A program made the position numbers and the translations under genes. Shown here in pieces: positions 9,660-18,556 of a DNA stretch of 64,000 nucleotides. The DNA lies in NCBI RefSeq assembly GCF_025961315.1, contig NZ_JAOQNK010000001.1, positions 620,001-684,000 on the forward strand, in the 5' to 3' direction. The notes under the pieces are model-generated. The model was not told the DNA's origin. It searched no databases and saw only the letters and a program-made list of their open reading frames with translations. Position 1 is the first letter of the stretch; the number at the start of each line of letters is the position of its first letter. This DNA is from Sphingobacterium kitahiroshimense (lineage in GTDB: Bacteria > Bacteroidota > Bacteroidia > Sphingobacteriales > Sphingobacteriaceae).

Positions 9660-10439
9660 TTATACAACTGGAAACGTACCCCCATCGACCAAGATATTTG
9701 CTCCGGTAATGTAACCAGCACCGTCTGATACCAAAAAATCAACCGTATGAGCAATTTCTTCAGGTTCTGCCAATCTGTTCATAGGTACCCCACCAAGGCC
9801 AGCCATTACCTGTTGTTCTGCTTCCGTTTTGGTTTTTCCTATAGAACTTGCGTAGCTTTCCAAAAAAGATTCCATAGCTTCTGTCCTGACCATTCCAGGA
9901 GAAACCGTATTTACCCGGATACCTTCTTTGGAAACTTCGTTAGCAAGCGTTTTACTATAAGCATTTAAAGCGGACTTCATCACTCCGTAGGAAAAATTGG
10001 ATTCGTGCAAAGGAATCTTTCCGTTTATTGAAGAAATATGAATAACAACACCAGATTTCTTTTCCATCATCTGAGACACAATAACTTTATCTAGTCTTAT
10101 AGCGGCCATCAGATTGAGCTCGATATCTCTATTCCAATCTTCATCACTAAGCATCTTAAAGCCTCCAGCTGGAGACGAAGTACCTCCAACATTATTAATC
10201 AAGATATCCGGTATACCATATTCCGCTATTATTTTGGATGATAGCGCAGCTATATCGCTATTATTTGTTAAGTCTGCAGCTATAAAATGATGTTTAATGT
10301 CTGTATCGGGTGATTTCCTTGCTGTAACAACAACTAATGCACCATTAGAAGCCAACTTGTCTGCAATGGCTTTTCCAATACCTTTTGTTCCTCCGGTTAC
10401 TAAAGCTACTTTACCAGATAGTGTTTCTGTTTTTTTCAT
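9660..10439 (-). CDS. Short-chain dehydrogenase/reductase (SDR)
   Basis: A 259-aa classical SDR. The cofactor motif TGGTKGIG is at 15-22, the NNVGG motif at about 83-87, and the catalytic Ser (HISS, about 136), Tyr151 and Lys155 (YGVMK) are all present. The C-terminal GYITGANILVDGG is typical. A perfect 7-2-7 palindrome lies 20 bases upstream of the start, the probable TetR operator. Substrate unknown. Confidence 0.88.
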   Translation of the reverse strand: MKKTETLSGKVALVTGGTKGIGKAIADKLASNGALVVVTARKSPDTDIKHHFIAADLTNNSDIAALSSKIIAEYGIPDILINNVGGTSSPAGGFKMLSDEDWNRDIELNLMAAIRLDKVIVSQMMEKKSGVVIHISSINGKIPLHESNFSYGVMKSALNAYSKTLANEVSKEGIRVNTVSPGMVRTEAMESFLESYASSIGKTKTEAEQQVMAGLGGVPMNRLAEPEEIAHTVDFLVSDGAGYITGANILVDGGTFPVV

Positions 10440-10459
10440 GATTGATTATTTATTAATAT

Positions 10460-10475
10460 TGAAACATTTGTTTCA
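10460..10475. promoter_or_regulatory. TetR-type operator, copy 1 (before SDR)
   Basis: TGAAACATTTGTTTCA has perfect 7-base arms TGAAACA/TGTTTCA around TT, 20 bases before the SDR start. Related sites stand before the two preceding genes, including tetR. Confidence 0.7.
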
Positions 10476-10491
10476 GATATGGGTAAAAAAA

Positions 10492-11109
10492 TTATGCTTG
10501 TTTTATCACAGGATCACGCAGAATAGTCTGTAGGTGTTGTTGGCTCTGTCCTTGTTCAAAATTTGTTAGATGAATTTCATGATGCATCCCTGATTTTTTT
10601 AAACCTTTATCCGAAGCAAATTGCTGAAGCACGGGTAGTGTTTGCAGTTCTTCGGCAAAAGGACCTAAATGAAGAATCTGGACGCATGTTCCAGCGGTAT
10701 AGTTAAAAAGTTCAAAATCCTCGACCATAAAGATATCTTTTCTATTGCGTGCTATTTCAACAATATTTTCCGCAGTAATATAATCTGGGATTCGAATAGC
10801 AATACGATAATGAAGTAAGCTTAGATCAAGAGTAGTATAGAAATTTCCAATATTTACATCTGCCCTCTCTTCTTCATCAAACCAGTAAAATATTTCCACT
10901 ATACGGCTAGTAAATGAACAGGCTGTTAAAGCATATTTGAGCTCTAATGCATGAACAAATTCTTTGATTGCCTGTTTTTTTTGATAAAAGACAGCGGTAC
11001 CGGGACTTCCCTGTCCTCGAACTGAAACGTAGCTAGCCTGCCCTATTTCCACTATTTCAGGCTTTTCAGATGCCGTAAAATAAGTACTGTATTTTTTTGA
11101 TATATTCAT
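10492..11109 (-). CDS. GyrI-like small-molecule-binding domain protein
   Basis: A 205-aa stand-alone GyrI-like/SOUL-fold protein without an HTH. The opening EIVEIGQASYVSVRGQGSPGTAVFYQKKQAIKEF fits this ligand-binding family (the effector domain of BmrR/Rob, also found alone), and so do the paired repeats with YTAGTCVQILHLGPFAEELQTL. It may bind or degrade a toxic small molecule. A near-palindromic operator lies 5 bases before the start. The tetR gene is directly upstream on the same strand. Confidence 0.75.
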   Translation of the reverse strand: MNISKKYSTYFTASEKPEIVEIGQASYVSVRGQGSPGTAVFYQKKQAIKEFVHALELKYALTACSFTSRIVEIFYWFDEEERADVNIGNFYTTLDLSLLHYRIAIRIPDYITAENIVEIARNRKDIFMVEDFELFNYTAGTCVQILHLGPFAEELQTLPVLQQFASDKGLKKSGMHHEIHLTNFEQGQSQQHLQTILRDPVIKQA

Positions 11110-11114
11110 AATTG

Positions 11115-11130
11115 TAAAACAATTGTTTCA
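11115..11130. promoter_or_regulatory. TetR-type operator, copy 2 (before GyrI-like gene)
   Basis: TAAAACAATTGTTTCA differs from a perfect TGAAACA-NN-TGTTTCA site at one arm base. It abuts the start codon of the GyrI-like gene, where a bound repressor would block initiation. Confidence 0.6.
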
Positions 11131-11147
11131 GATTAAAACAAATAAAA

Positions 11148-11726
11148 TTATTGACTTATTTGTTTGATTAAGAATGTTGCCATATTTTTGATTCGTGTTT
11201 TGTCCTTATGGATAATAAATGATTCATGCCAGCCGCTAAAATGATTTATAATATAATCCGTTAGCATTGCGGCATCTTGGTGTATCCTGATTTCTCCGCT
11301 ATCAATTGCCTTTTTGACTAAGTTGTATAAAAGATTATAAGTAAAATCATTATCCGCTTTTATAACTTTCTGTACCTGTTCATCATGCGTCGCAACTTCA
11401 AAAGTTGTTTTAATCGCCAGACAGCTATTCGGATCATTTGTTATCGCATACACTGAAGATTGAATAAATTTTTCAATTGCCTTCAGCGGTGATTTGATAA
11501 TTTCTAACTGCTTTACTGCAGCTTTCATTCTAGATTCTGTATAATGTTTAATACTTCTTACAAAAAGTTCGTGTTTGTCACCGATAGTATTATAAAGACT
11601 ACTACTATTGATACCCATCGCTTCAGTTAGATCTCTCATGGTAGTACCATTATACCCTTTTTTCCAAAAGACATCCATTGCCTTGGATACTGCTAACTGC
11701 TCATCAAATTCAATATTTCTTGCCAT
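11148..11726 (-). CDS. TetR/AcrR-family transcriptional regulator
   Basis: A 192-aa TetR repressor. The N-terminal HTH is TTMRDLTEAMGINSSSLYNTIGDKHELFVRS (about 29-60). The C-terminal helical domain, with NDPNSCLAIKT, is like the TetR_C ligand domains of small-molecule-responsive repressors. It heads a minus-strand group with the GyrI-like and SDR genes, and a variant of the same palindrome lies 26 bases upstream, which suggests autoregulation. Confidence 0.9.
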   Translation of the reverse strand: MARNIEFDEQLAVSKAMDVFWKKGYNGTTMRDLTEAMGINSSSLYNTIGDKHELFVRSIKHYTESRMKAAVKQLEIIKSPLKAIEKFIQSSVYAITNDPNSCLAIKTTFEVATHDEQVQKVIKADNDFTYNLLYNLVKKAIDSGEIRIHQDAAMLTDYIINHFSGWHESFIIHKDKTRIKNMATFLIKQISQ

Positions 11727-11752
11727 AATAGATTACAAAGATAATTATTTTC

Positions 11753-11768
11753 TGAAACATTCATTTCA
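11753..11768. promoter_or_regulatory. TetR-type operator, copy 3 (before tetR)
   Basis: TGAAACATTCATTTCA keeps the left arm perfectly and 5 of 7 right-arm bases of the consensus, 26 bases before tetR. Confidence 0.55.
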
Positions 11769-11849
11769 GAAATTGTCTAATTATTATCATTTTGACAATC
11801 TTAGATTTTCTATTCTGCAGTTTTCCTCTATTTTTCAGTATTTATACGC

Positions 11850-12761
11850 TCAATGCTGTAAGCTTTTCTTATATGCAGAAGGAGAATAAGTGGTTTTCTT
11901 TTTAAAAAGCTTATTGAAGGACTGTGGTTGTTCAAAACCTAAACGATAGGCAATTTCAGCTATGGTTAAAGCGTCTTTTGCCAGATATTCTTTTGCTTTT
12001 TCAATCACTTTTTCATGGATAAATTGTTGCGTGTTTAATCCGATCAGGTTTCGCAACAGATCACTCAGGTAGCGCGGGCTAACATTCATTTTCTGTGCTA
12101 TATCTTTAACTGATGGTAATCCTATAATCACTGACCTGTCCTCATTAAAGTAGTCTTGCAACTGCAATTCTAATCGACTTAGAATATCATTGTTAATTAC
12201 TTTTCTCGTCAGAAACTGACGATCATAGAAACGATTGGCATAATTGAGCAATAATTCAATCTGAGAAATAATAACATCTTGACTGAATTTATCAATACGT
12301 TCATTCAGTTCATCTTGTATAAATGAATAAATGTCAAGAATCGTTACCTTCTCTTTTTCAGATAGATATAATGCTTCAGCAGCTGCGTAGCTAAAATATC
12401 CATACTGTTTAATATTCGAATTTAGCGCATAGTGGGTTAATAAATCCGGATGAAAATGCAGGGTCATACCTTCATAATTAGCTTCTTCATCTTGCATCTT
12501 CAATAATTGTCCAGGAGCGATGAAAGACATACCTCCTTCTTCAAAATCGTAGTAGCCTTGACCGTACTTCAGTTTTCCAGAAAAACTGGTTTTGAATGAG
12601 ATTTTATAAAAGTTCAGAATAATACCCTGTTCGAAATCCTTTGGATCAAACTGTGCATCACCATAGTTCATGATACTGACAAGAGGATGCGAAGGAACCG
12701 GTTGGCCCATGGCTTTATGTAACTGAGATAAAGAATTAAATACGACCGGCAGTTTTTTCAT
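11850..12761 (-). CDS. AraC-family transcriptional regulator
   Basis: A 303-aa protein with an N-terminal cupin-like sensing domain (GGMSFIAPGQLLKM) and a C-terminal double HTH at about 200-300: VKDIAQKMNVSPRYLSDLLRNLIG and LTIAEIAYRLGFEQPQSFNKLFKKKTTYSPSAYK. This is the AraC arrangement common in Bacteroidota. It follows an SDR gene by 80 bases on the same strand and may control it. Confidence 0.9.
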   Translation of the reverse strand: MKKLPVVFNSLSQLHKAMGQPVPSHPLVSIMNYGDAQFDPKDFEQGIILNFYKISFKTSFSGKLKYGQGYYDFEEGGMSFIAPGQLLKMQDEEANYEGMTLHFHPDLLTHYALNSNIKQYGYFSYAAAEALYLSEKEKVTILDIYSFIQDELNERIDKFSQDVIISQIELLLNYANRFYDRQFLTRKVINNDILSRLELQLQDYFNEDRSVIIGLPSVKDIAQKMNVSPRYLSDLLRNLIGLNTQQFIHEKVIEKAKEYLAKDALTIAEIAYRLGFEQPQSFNKLFKKKTTYSPSAYKKSLQH

Positions 12762-12841
12762 AAGACAAATTTAAGAAATTTATAAAAGTAAATCCTGTCC
12801 CAGTCCAAGGTATTGCTGAAACAGGAAAATACAGAACCTGT

Positions 12842-13648
12842 TTAAAATATGAACTGGGAACGGATCTTTTCGAACTGACCCTCAGGCGTTAAATCAAGTC
12901 GCTCGTTATAAAGTTGGATCGCATCATCCCCAGCAATATAGCGCATCTGATCCTTCTCATCAATCGCCGCCTCATAGATCACCTCAGCAACAGCTGTTGC
13001 TTTTGAGTAATTTGCAACCTGATCTTCACTATAGCCTTCACTTACTTTCGATATTAATTCACTATATGCAGTATGCATCGCACCATGCAAAGATCTTCCT
13101 GCAAAGTCGGTTTGCATGCCCCCCGGAGCAACTACTTTTACTTTAATTCCAAACTGCGCCAATTCATATGCCAATCCCTCTGAAAATCCGTCAACTGCAA
13201 ATTTAGTAGCATTGTAAATGGAACAGGTAGGATATCCTAATAAACCAAACGTACTGGTCACATTAATAAATGTGCCTCTTTTTCTTTCTCTAAAAGACGT
13301 AACAAAGGCTTTTGTTACGTGAATTACACCACCTAAGTTCGTCTGGATCTGCGTCTGGATCTGCTCATCTGTAAAAGCTTCTAATGGGCCGATGAGCCCA
13401 TATCCGGCATTGTTCAAGACCACATCAATTTCATGGATTTTCAAGACCTCTGAGATAGTTTTTTTAATTTTTACCATATCCATAACGTCCAATTGCACGA
13501 CAAATACATTCGGAAGTTCCGTTAATTCTTTTTCTTCTTCAGGTTTTCGCATCGTTGCAATTACCTTCCATCCATTCTTCTGAAATAATTTAGCAGCTGC
13601 TTTTCCTAATCCCGACGAAGCTCCCGTAATAAAAATTGTTTTTTGCAT
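12842..13648 (-). CDS. Short-chain dehydrogenase/reductase (SDR)
   Basis: I chose the internal start MQKTIFITGASSGLG because it puts the cofactor motif TGASSGLG at the usual N-terminal place; the open frame extends 23 codons further up without SDR homology. The NNAGYG motif, the Ser in NVTSTFG and the catalytic YNATK are present. The C-terminal region with TDFAGRSL resembles SDRs often annotated as oxidoreductases acting on aldehydes or ketones. Substrate unknown; probably under the neighbouring AraC protein. Confidence 0.87.
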   Translation of the reverse strand: MQKTIFITGASSGLGKAAAKLFQKNGWKVIATMRKPEEEKELTELPNVFVVQLDVMDMVKIKKTISEVLKIHEIDVVLNNAGYGLIGPLEAFTDEQIQTQIQTNLGGVIHVTKAFVTSFRERKRGTFINVTSTFGLLGYPTCSIYNATKFAVDGFSEGLAYELAQFGIKVKVVAPGGMQTDFAGRSLHGAMHTAYSELISKVSEGYSEDQVANYSKATAVAEVIYEAAIDEKDQMRYIAGDDAIQLYNERLDLTPEGQFEKIRSQFIF

Positions 13649-13775
13649 GGTCTTTTGTTTTAATTGTACCATACAAAATTGAACATTCCGTAATATCTTA
13701 AATTCGCCAAAAATCATAAATTGTTAGCCAAAATGACATCTTAGCATGTACGGTTTCATTTATGGGACATTTTAT

Positions 13776-14492
13776 TTATCTGGAAGTAACTTTCAGATTC
13801 CTGAAAAATCCTTCAGTGCCTATATCGACAAAAAGCCCTAAAGATCCGGATTGATCAGCACCCATTTTTAGATCGCTTACAATTAAGTATGGTTGCTTCG
13901 AGCCATTAATAAATAATTTGGCTTGATTACCATTTACCTCAATCTTTAGTTTTATCCATTTATCAAGCGCTATTGGCGCATAAGATTCATATTGTCCCGG
14001 AGCGGTTGCTCTGGAATGTGTGAACTTAAAATTAGGATAAGAAAAATACTGAATGGTGCGGTTTCTTCTCAGCTGGTCGTCTGCTGTACTATTGGTAGGG
14101 CGTACGTAAATGCTTTCAAATTTTGAATCATCTTTATTGATACGGAAAGCAAGACCTATGAAACCTCTGGCGTGTGCTGGTGCATCAGGAAGCAAACGTG
14201 ACAGCACATCCACCTCGATCACGCCATTTTTAAAATTGAAATCATTGATCTTAACATAAGTTGCTTCATCATCTTCTTTGACTGCGGCAGACTTCACTAC
14301 CCGTACAGCTTTTTTACCGTTAATTTGTGTAATCGACATTGACGTCTGTACAGCAGTTAAACGATCCTCATCTAGCTTAATCTGCTGTGCCGTAGCTTTA
14401 GTCATCGAAAATACTGTAAAAACTAATATAAGCACAAATACCATGCGCTTAACAATAGGAGTTTTAATCTGCTGTGTTCTATTCTTTATCAT
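13776..14492 (-). CDS. Secreted lectin-fold (LamG/DUF1080-like) protein
   Basis: Exported protein with a hydrophobic signal region MVFVLILVFTVFSMTKATAQ. Starts at 14525, 14492 or 14444 are possible; 14492 is a compromise and 14444 gives the most compact signal peptide. The mature part is a jelly-roll: FKNGVIEVDVLSR, ARGFIGLAFRI, WIKLKIEVNGNQAKLFING and GSLGLFVDIGTEGFFRNLKV are typical concanavalin-A-like/DUF1080 strands. It could bind or cleave a sugar; no catalytic residues are identified. A conserved tandem operator lies about 70 bases upstream. Confidence 0.7.
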   Translation of the reverse strand: MIKNRTQQIKTPIVKRMVFVLILVFTVFSMTKATAQQIKLDEDRLTAVQTSMSITQINGKKAVRVVKSAAVKEDDEATYVKINDFNFKNGVIEVDVLSRLLPDAPAHARGFIGLAFRINKDDSKFESIYVRPTNSTADDQLRRNRTIQYFSYPNFKFTHSRATAPGQYESYAPIALDKWIKLKIEVNGNQAKLFINGSKQPYLIVSDLKMGADQSGSLGLFVDIGTEGFFRNLKVTSR

Positions 14493-14560
14493 ATTTGAAA
14501 CGTTGTTTTCGTTACGACAATGCATTAAGACACAAAATTAAATAGTTCTTACGGATACTA

Positions 14561-14600
14561 CCCATAAACTAGTTTAAGAAATAATCTGAAACGAACTCAG
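14561..14600. promoter_or_regulatory. Tandem AAACTAGTTT-type operator, copy A
   Basis: CCCATAAACTAGTTTAAG followed 23 bases on by a degenerate second half (AAACGAACTC). The first 24 bases are identical to a site at 20323 upstream of the tautomerase-egtD-egtB operon. It lies between the Crp/Fnr gene and the secreted protein gene, so it probably controls the latter. Confidence 0.6.
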
Positions 14601-14619
14601 ATCTAATATGAAAAGATGA

Positions 14620-15222
14620 CTATTTACCAACACTTTTTTTTCGGATCTTACTTAGAAATTCCGAAGTAATCCCTAAATAAGAAGCAATCTGTGTATTGGG
14701 TAAACGATTGATCAGATGTGGATATTGCTTTAAGAACGCCTCATAGCGGTCATCGGCTGTAGAGCTAATATTTTGTAATATCCGATTTTGGTAATCGATC
14801 AATTTCCGCTCGGTAATGATTCTAAAATTACGGTCGAATTTATGGTAATTGATATATAAGTAAAGCAGATCTTCATGCTTTATCTGGAGGACAGTTGAAG
14901 GTTCAATCGCTTCAATATACAATTTGCTGGGTGATTGGTCGTAAAAACTTTGAAAATCCGTTATCCAATCATCCTCAGCTGCAAACTGAAGATTATGCTC
15001 CCGGAAATTGGAATCAACGGCAAACATCCGAAAACATCCAGACACAACAAAAGAATAGTGCTGACAGACCTCACCCTCCTGTAATAAATATTGCTTACGC
15101 TTGATTACCCTCGATGTAAAAAGTCTTTCAATTTCTTCTTGTTCAGTATTATTAAGATGAAAAAATTGCTTAAAATGATCTATCAATCTAACAAATAGCT
15201 GTTCTGTATATGGCTGTTCCAA
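14620..15222 (-). CDS. Crp/Fnr-family transcriptional regulator
   Basis: A 200-aa protein with a cyclic-nucleotide-binding-like beta-roll (RVIKRKQYLLQEGEVCQHYSFVVSGCFRMF) and a C-terminal winged HTH (LPNTQIASYLGITSEFLSKIRKK). It lacks the full cNMP phosphate cassette, as is usual in Bacteroidota members. The effector is unknown. It sits next to operator copy A and is a candidate binder of both operator copies. Confidence 0.85.
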   Translation of the reverse strand: MEQPYTEQLFVRLIDHFKQFFHLNNTEQEEIERLFTSRVIKRKQYLLQEGEVCQHYSFVVSGCFRMFAVDSNFREHNLQFAAEDDWITDFQSFYDQSPSKLYIEAIEPSTVLQIKHEDLLYLYINYHKFDRNFRIITERKLIDYQNRILQNISSTADDRYEAFLKQYPHLINRLPNTQIASYLGITSEFLSKIRKKSVGK

Positions 15223-15357
15223 TTAATTCGCATTTAGTATACGTAAATATATCATTTCTAGATGAACAACCTCCAGCATATTGCACTTACAATCATCTAT
15301 CTGCTATATATTTTTTTGATAGTATAGTTCAAAGTCCTTGTAGACTGCATCTTTGAC

Positions 15358-15400
15358 GAATCAATAATTTACCAAAATCTCTTTCGGTATTTATTGATTC
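15358..15400 (-). terminator. Hairpin overlapping the stop of the alpha/beta hydrolase gene
   Basis: Ten-base arms GAATCAATAA (15358-15367) and TTATTGATTC (15391-15400) with a 23-base loop. One arm contains the hydrolase stop codon. It probably ends the ergothioneine operon. The arms are AT-rich, so the strength is uncertain. Confidence 0.4.
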
Positions 15401-16272
15401 ATAAAAGGGACCATACTTTCCCACACTGCAGGAAAATTGGCAATAAATGCCGGGTGCGGTGCATTGGGTATAATACTTAACTGCGCATGTGGAATCATGT
15501 GGTACGCATCTAACACAGTATGAAGTGGTGCGTTCTGATCCTTCTCCCCTGCCATAATCAAAACTGGACAGGAAATCTTTTCGAAAATTGGACTTCCAAT
15601 AGTTAAACCATTATAATAACGATTAACACTTTTTAGCCATTGTTCCGTTGTGTTGGGATTGGGTCTCAAAGCCAATTGCTGTTTCCAGAATTGCGTGTCC
15701 ATAGCAGAAAGTCTTTCGAGGGTCATATCAAATGATCTGAATCCCTGTTTCCATTCTCCGGCACCAATCGCAATAAGCTTACTAATTTTTTCAGGATAAT
15801 GCTTAGCAAAATAGTATCCGGTGTAAGCGCCATCACTAAAACCCAGTACTATTACTTTATCTTCGGTTACTTCCTGAATAACAGCAGCGACATCATCCGC
15901 TTTCTGCTCATAACTAGGAATAACCGAACCTGTTTCGGACTTACCATGCCCACGTGTAGCAATAGCAATAACCTGATAATTGCGCGATAAACTATCGATA
16001 AACTGACCCATTTCAAGAGCAGATCCAACAATCCCTCCATGTAAAACAACAATGGGTTTACCTTTTCCATAGAGCTCATAATAAATTTTAGCATCTCCAG
16101 ACTGAACATAATGTCCCGCTACAGCATTATTTCCGTATGTGATCTGACTACTTGTACCTTCACCCTGCATAAAATAACGCATATCGTTTGCAACTTGTGC
16201 ATAGGATGATCCCAGAAAGCATAGCGAAATGCAAGCTGTCAGAATAATATGTTTTAGAAATTTTCTATTCAT
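15391..16272 (-). CDS. Secreted alpha/beta hydrolase
   Basis: A 293-aa exported hydrolase with signal peptide MNRKFLKHIILTACISLCFLGSSYAQ. The triad is visible: nucleophile Ser in GFSDG, Asp in IMAGEKDQNAP, and His in IPNAPHPAF. The oxyanion HGG motif is in PIVVLHGGIVGSA. The family includes esterases and peptidases; substrate unknown. It lies 73 bases after egtB on the same strand and may be the last gene of that operon. Confidence 0.85.
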   Translation of the reverse strand: MNRKFLKHIILTACISLCFLGSSYAQVANDMRYFMQGEGTSSQITYGNNAVAGHYVQSGDAKIYYELYGKGKPIVVLHGGIVGSALEMGQFIDSLSRNYQVIAIATRGHGKSETGSVIPSYEQKADDVAAVIQEVTEDKVIVLGFSDGAYTGYYFAKHYPEKISKLIAIGAGEWKQGFRSFDMTLERLSAMDTQFWKQQLALRPNPNTTEQWLKSVNRYYNGLTIGSPIFEKISCPVLIMAGEKDQNAPLHTVLDAYHMIPHAQLSIIPNAPHPAFIANFPAVWESMVPFMNQ

Positions 16273-16345
16273 TTTAGTTGTATTGTAGTTCCATTATTTA
16301 ATAAAGTTGATATTATTGCGATCTGTGTATTTAAGCGTAAAAACA

Positions 16346-17524
16346 CTATTTTGCAAGTCTAATTCCCGTAAACTGCCAACGCTGGCTTGCATGGAAAAAA
16401 TTGCGGTAGGTATTTCGGCTATGCCCTTTGGGTGTCGCAAGAGATGCTCCGCGCAATACCATCTGATTGATCATAAATTTTCCATTGTACTCACCCACTG
16501 CACCGGCCTCTTTCTTGAATCCTGGATAAGGAAGATAAGCACTACCGGTCCATTCCCATCGCTGCCCCCAGTTAAAATGTTCTGATGCGATTTCCCATTC
16601 TGCTTCTGTAGGCAAACGAAATCCTTTCCAGGCAGCATAGGCAGAAGCCTCATAAAAATTGATATGGCAAACGGCTTCATCCATTTTAACTTCTTCCAGA
16701 CCATTACAAGTATAGTTCATCCATTTTCCGTCTATAAAATGCCAGTATAAAGGAGCTGCGGTTTCGGTTTGCTTAACCCAGTCCCATCCCTCTGCATGCC
16801 AGTATCTAAAATCATGATAACCATTATCTTCCATGAATTCCCGATATTCCGCATTTGTAACAAGTGCACTGGCTATTTCAAAATCATTGAGATATACCTG
16901 ATGCCGCCCCTTTTCATTGTCAAAACAGAAGCTTTCTTTATAAAATCCTATTTCATAAACTCCAGCATTAATTTTAATCATCGAAGCCGGATCTTGATTG
17001 GTTGGGTATAAATTAATTTCCTGACTATATGCTGGAAACAACGGATTATGGCCCAGTATAAATTTTATATCTGTTAACAAAAGTTCCTGATGCTGCTGTT
17101 CATGGTTGAGCCCCAATTCCACCAGATATTCCAAAGCAGCTGTCATACAATCACTTTCTAAAAATAATTGCATCTTGCTGTCTACATAAGTTCTGTACCG
17201 GTATATATCTTCAACAGAAGGACGACTCAAATTACCACGATCTGTCCGGATCACTCTGGCACCGATCGTTTCATAGTAACTATTGAATACAAAGTTATAC
17301 TGAGGATCAAATGGTTTATAATCCGGAAAGTTTGGCTGCAGTATAAAGGTTTCAAAGAACCAGGTTGTATGTCCCAGATGCCACTTCGGTGGACTTACGT
17401 CGCCGATGGGCTGTACAACATAATCTTCAATTTGAAGCGGTGTACAAATAGAAACACTATGTTTGCGTACCGCTGAATACCGTGATTTTAGAGTTAATAA
17501 ACGATCTGTCTTTCGTATTGTCAT
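16346..17524 (-). CDS. egtB: Ergothioneine biosynthesis protein EgtB (sulfoxide synthase)
   Basis: Non-haem iron enzyme that joins a thiol (cysteine or gamma-glutamylcysteine) to hercynine with O2. The N-terminal DinB-like helical domain carries the facial triad His52 (HLGHTTW) and His141/His145 (NHEQQH). The C-terminal formylglycine-generating-like domain shows FRLPTEAEWE, WEWTGSAYLPYPGF and RGASLATP. The 392-aa length is slightly below the typical 400-450. It follows egtD by 19 bases. No egtC or egtA is in the window, so the thiol donor is probably cysteine, as in non-actinobacterial pathways (inference). Confidence 0.93.
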   Translation of the reverse strand: MTIRKTDRLLTLKSRYSAVRKHSVSICTPLQIEDYVVQPIGDVSPPKWHLGHTTWFFETFILQPNFPDYKPFDPQYNFVFNSYYETIGARVIRTDRGNLSRPSVEDIYRYRTYVDSKMQLFLESDCMTAALEYLVELGLNHEQQHQELLLTDIKFILGHNPLFPAYSQEINLYPTNQDPASMIKINAGVYEIGFYKESFCFDNEKGRHQVYLNDFEIASALVTNAEYREFMEDNGYHDFRYWHAEGWDWVKQTETAAPLYWHFIDGKWMNYTCNGLEEVKMDEAVCHINFYEASAYAAWKGFRLPTEAEWEIASEHFNWGQRWEWTGSAYLPYPGFKKEAGAVGEYNGKFMINQMVLRGASLATPKGHSRNTYRNFFHASQRWQFTGIRLAK

Positions 17525-17543
17525 AATTACAAATGGATTAAAG

Positions 17544-18542
17544 TTAGATTACTTGCCAAACGGCATCTAAAAACCAATGGTTGTCATCCGTTATTTCACG
17601 CATACTTTTAAAACCAGTATCGTGAGCAAGTTGTTTGATTTCAGATGAAGAGAATTTCTGTGAAATTTCCATATGTATCAGCTCATCCCGATAAAATGAT
17701 AGAGTATGCCCTTCAATTTGGACCATCTGATCATGGAGACTTATCAAAAAACTTCTACAGGCACCTGTCACAGGATCATAGGTTTGATAATGCTGAAATT
17801 GCTTTAGATCAAAATCAGCTCCAAGCTCACGATTTATACGCGACAAGAGATTGAGATTAAAAGCAGCAGTAATACCCGCTTTATCATTATAGGCTTCTAA
17901 TATTGTATGTGGATTTTTCTTCAGGTCAAATCCAATTAAGATAATATCACCTTTAGCAAGCTTTCTATTTAGTTGTTTACAAAATTCATGCGCTTCTGCT
18001 AACTCCATATTACCAATATTACTGCCCAGAAAAAGAACAACCTTCTTACGTTTCGAAAGGCGTTGCGCCTCCTCAAGCATATCAAAGTATTCACCTTGTA
18101 GACAGGTAATTTTCAGTAAAGGCATTGCTCCTTTTAGCTTATTATCTAAAACCGTTAAGATATTTTTGGAAATATCGATCGGCATATAAGAAAAGTCGGC
18201 ATTACTATCTATCAGATATTGCAACAGGTAGGATGACTTCGTGGCATCACCGGCACCAAGTTCAATCAGATCAAAAGGTTCTCCATGTGTTGAAATCGCT
18301 GCGGCGAGTTCGGCAGTCTTGCTACGGAATACATCCATTTCACATCTCGTCAGATAATATTCTGGCATATCCATGATACGCTGAAACAGCTTATCGCCAA
18401 AAGAATCATAAAAATATTTTGATGGAAGCCGTTTAGGATTACCCGTTAAGCCCGCGATAATTTCCGCCTGAAACTTTTCTTCGGCGCCTTTACCAGTAAC
18501 ATGATATTTATTTTGTATTGCACTAGATAACTCCATTTTCAA
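17544..18542 (-). CDS. egtD: L-histidine N-alpha-methyltransferase EgtD
   Basis: SAM-dependent trimethylation of histidine to hercynine, the first step of ergothioneine synthesis. A 332-aa protein with the family hallmark LPSKYFYDSFGDKLF (about 39-53), the SAM loop IELGAGDATKS (about 93-103), PIDIS, and LFLGSNIGNM. The C-terminal part has the histidine-binding region with FLISLHDQ and SQKF. Immediately followed by egtB. Confidence 0.95.
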   Translation of the reverse strand: MKMELSSAIQNKYHVTGKGAEEKFQAEIIAGLTGNPKRLPSKYFYDSFGDKLFQRIMDMPEYYLTRCEMDVFRSKTAELAAAISTHGEPFDLIELGAGDATKSSYLLQYLIDSNADFSYMPIDISKNILTVLDNKLKGAMPLLKITCLQGEYFDMLEEAQRLSKRKKVVLFLGSNIGNMELAEAHEFCKQLNRKLAKGDIILIGFDLKKNPHTILEAYNDKAGITAAFNLNLLSRINRELGADFDLKQFQHYQTYDPVTGACRSFLISLHDQMVQIEGHTLSFYRDELIHMEISQKFSSSEIKQLAHDTGFKSMREITDDNHWFLDAVWQVI

Positions 18543-18556
18543 AAATTTTTAAATAT

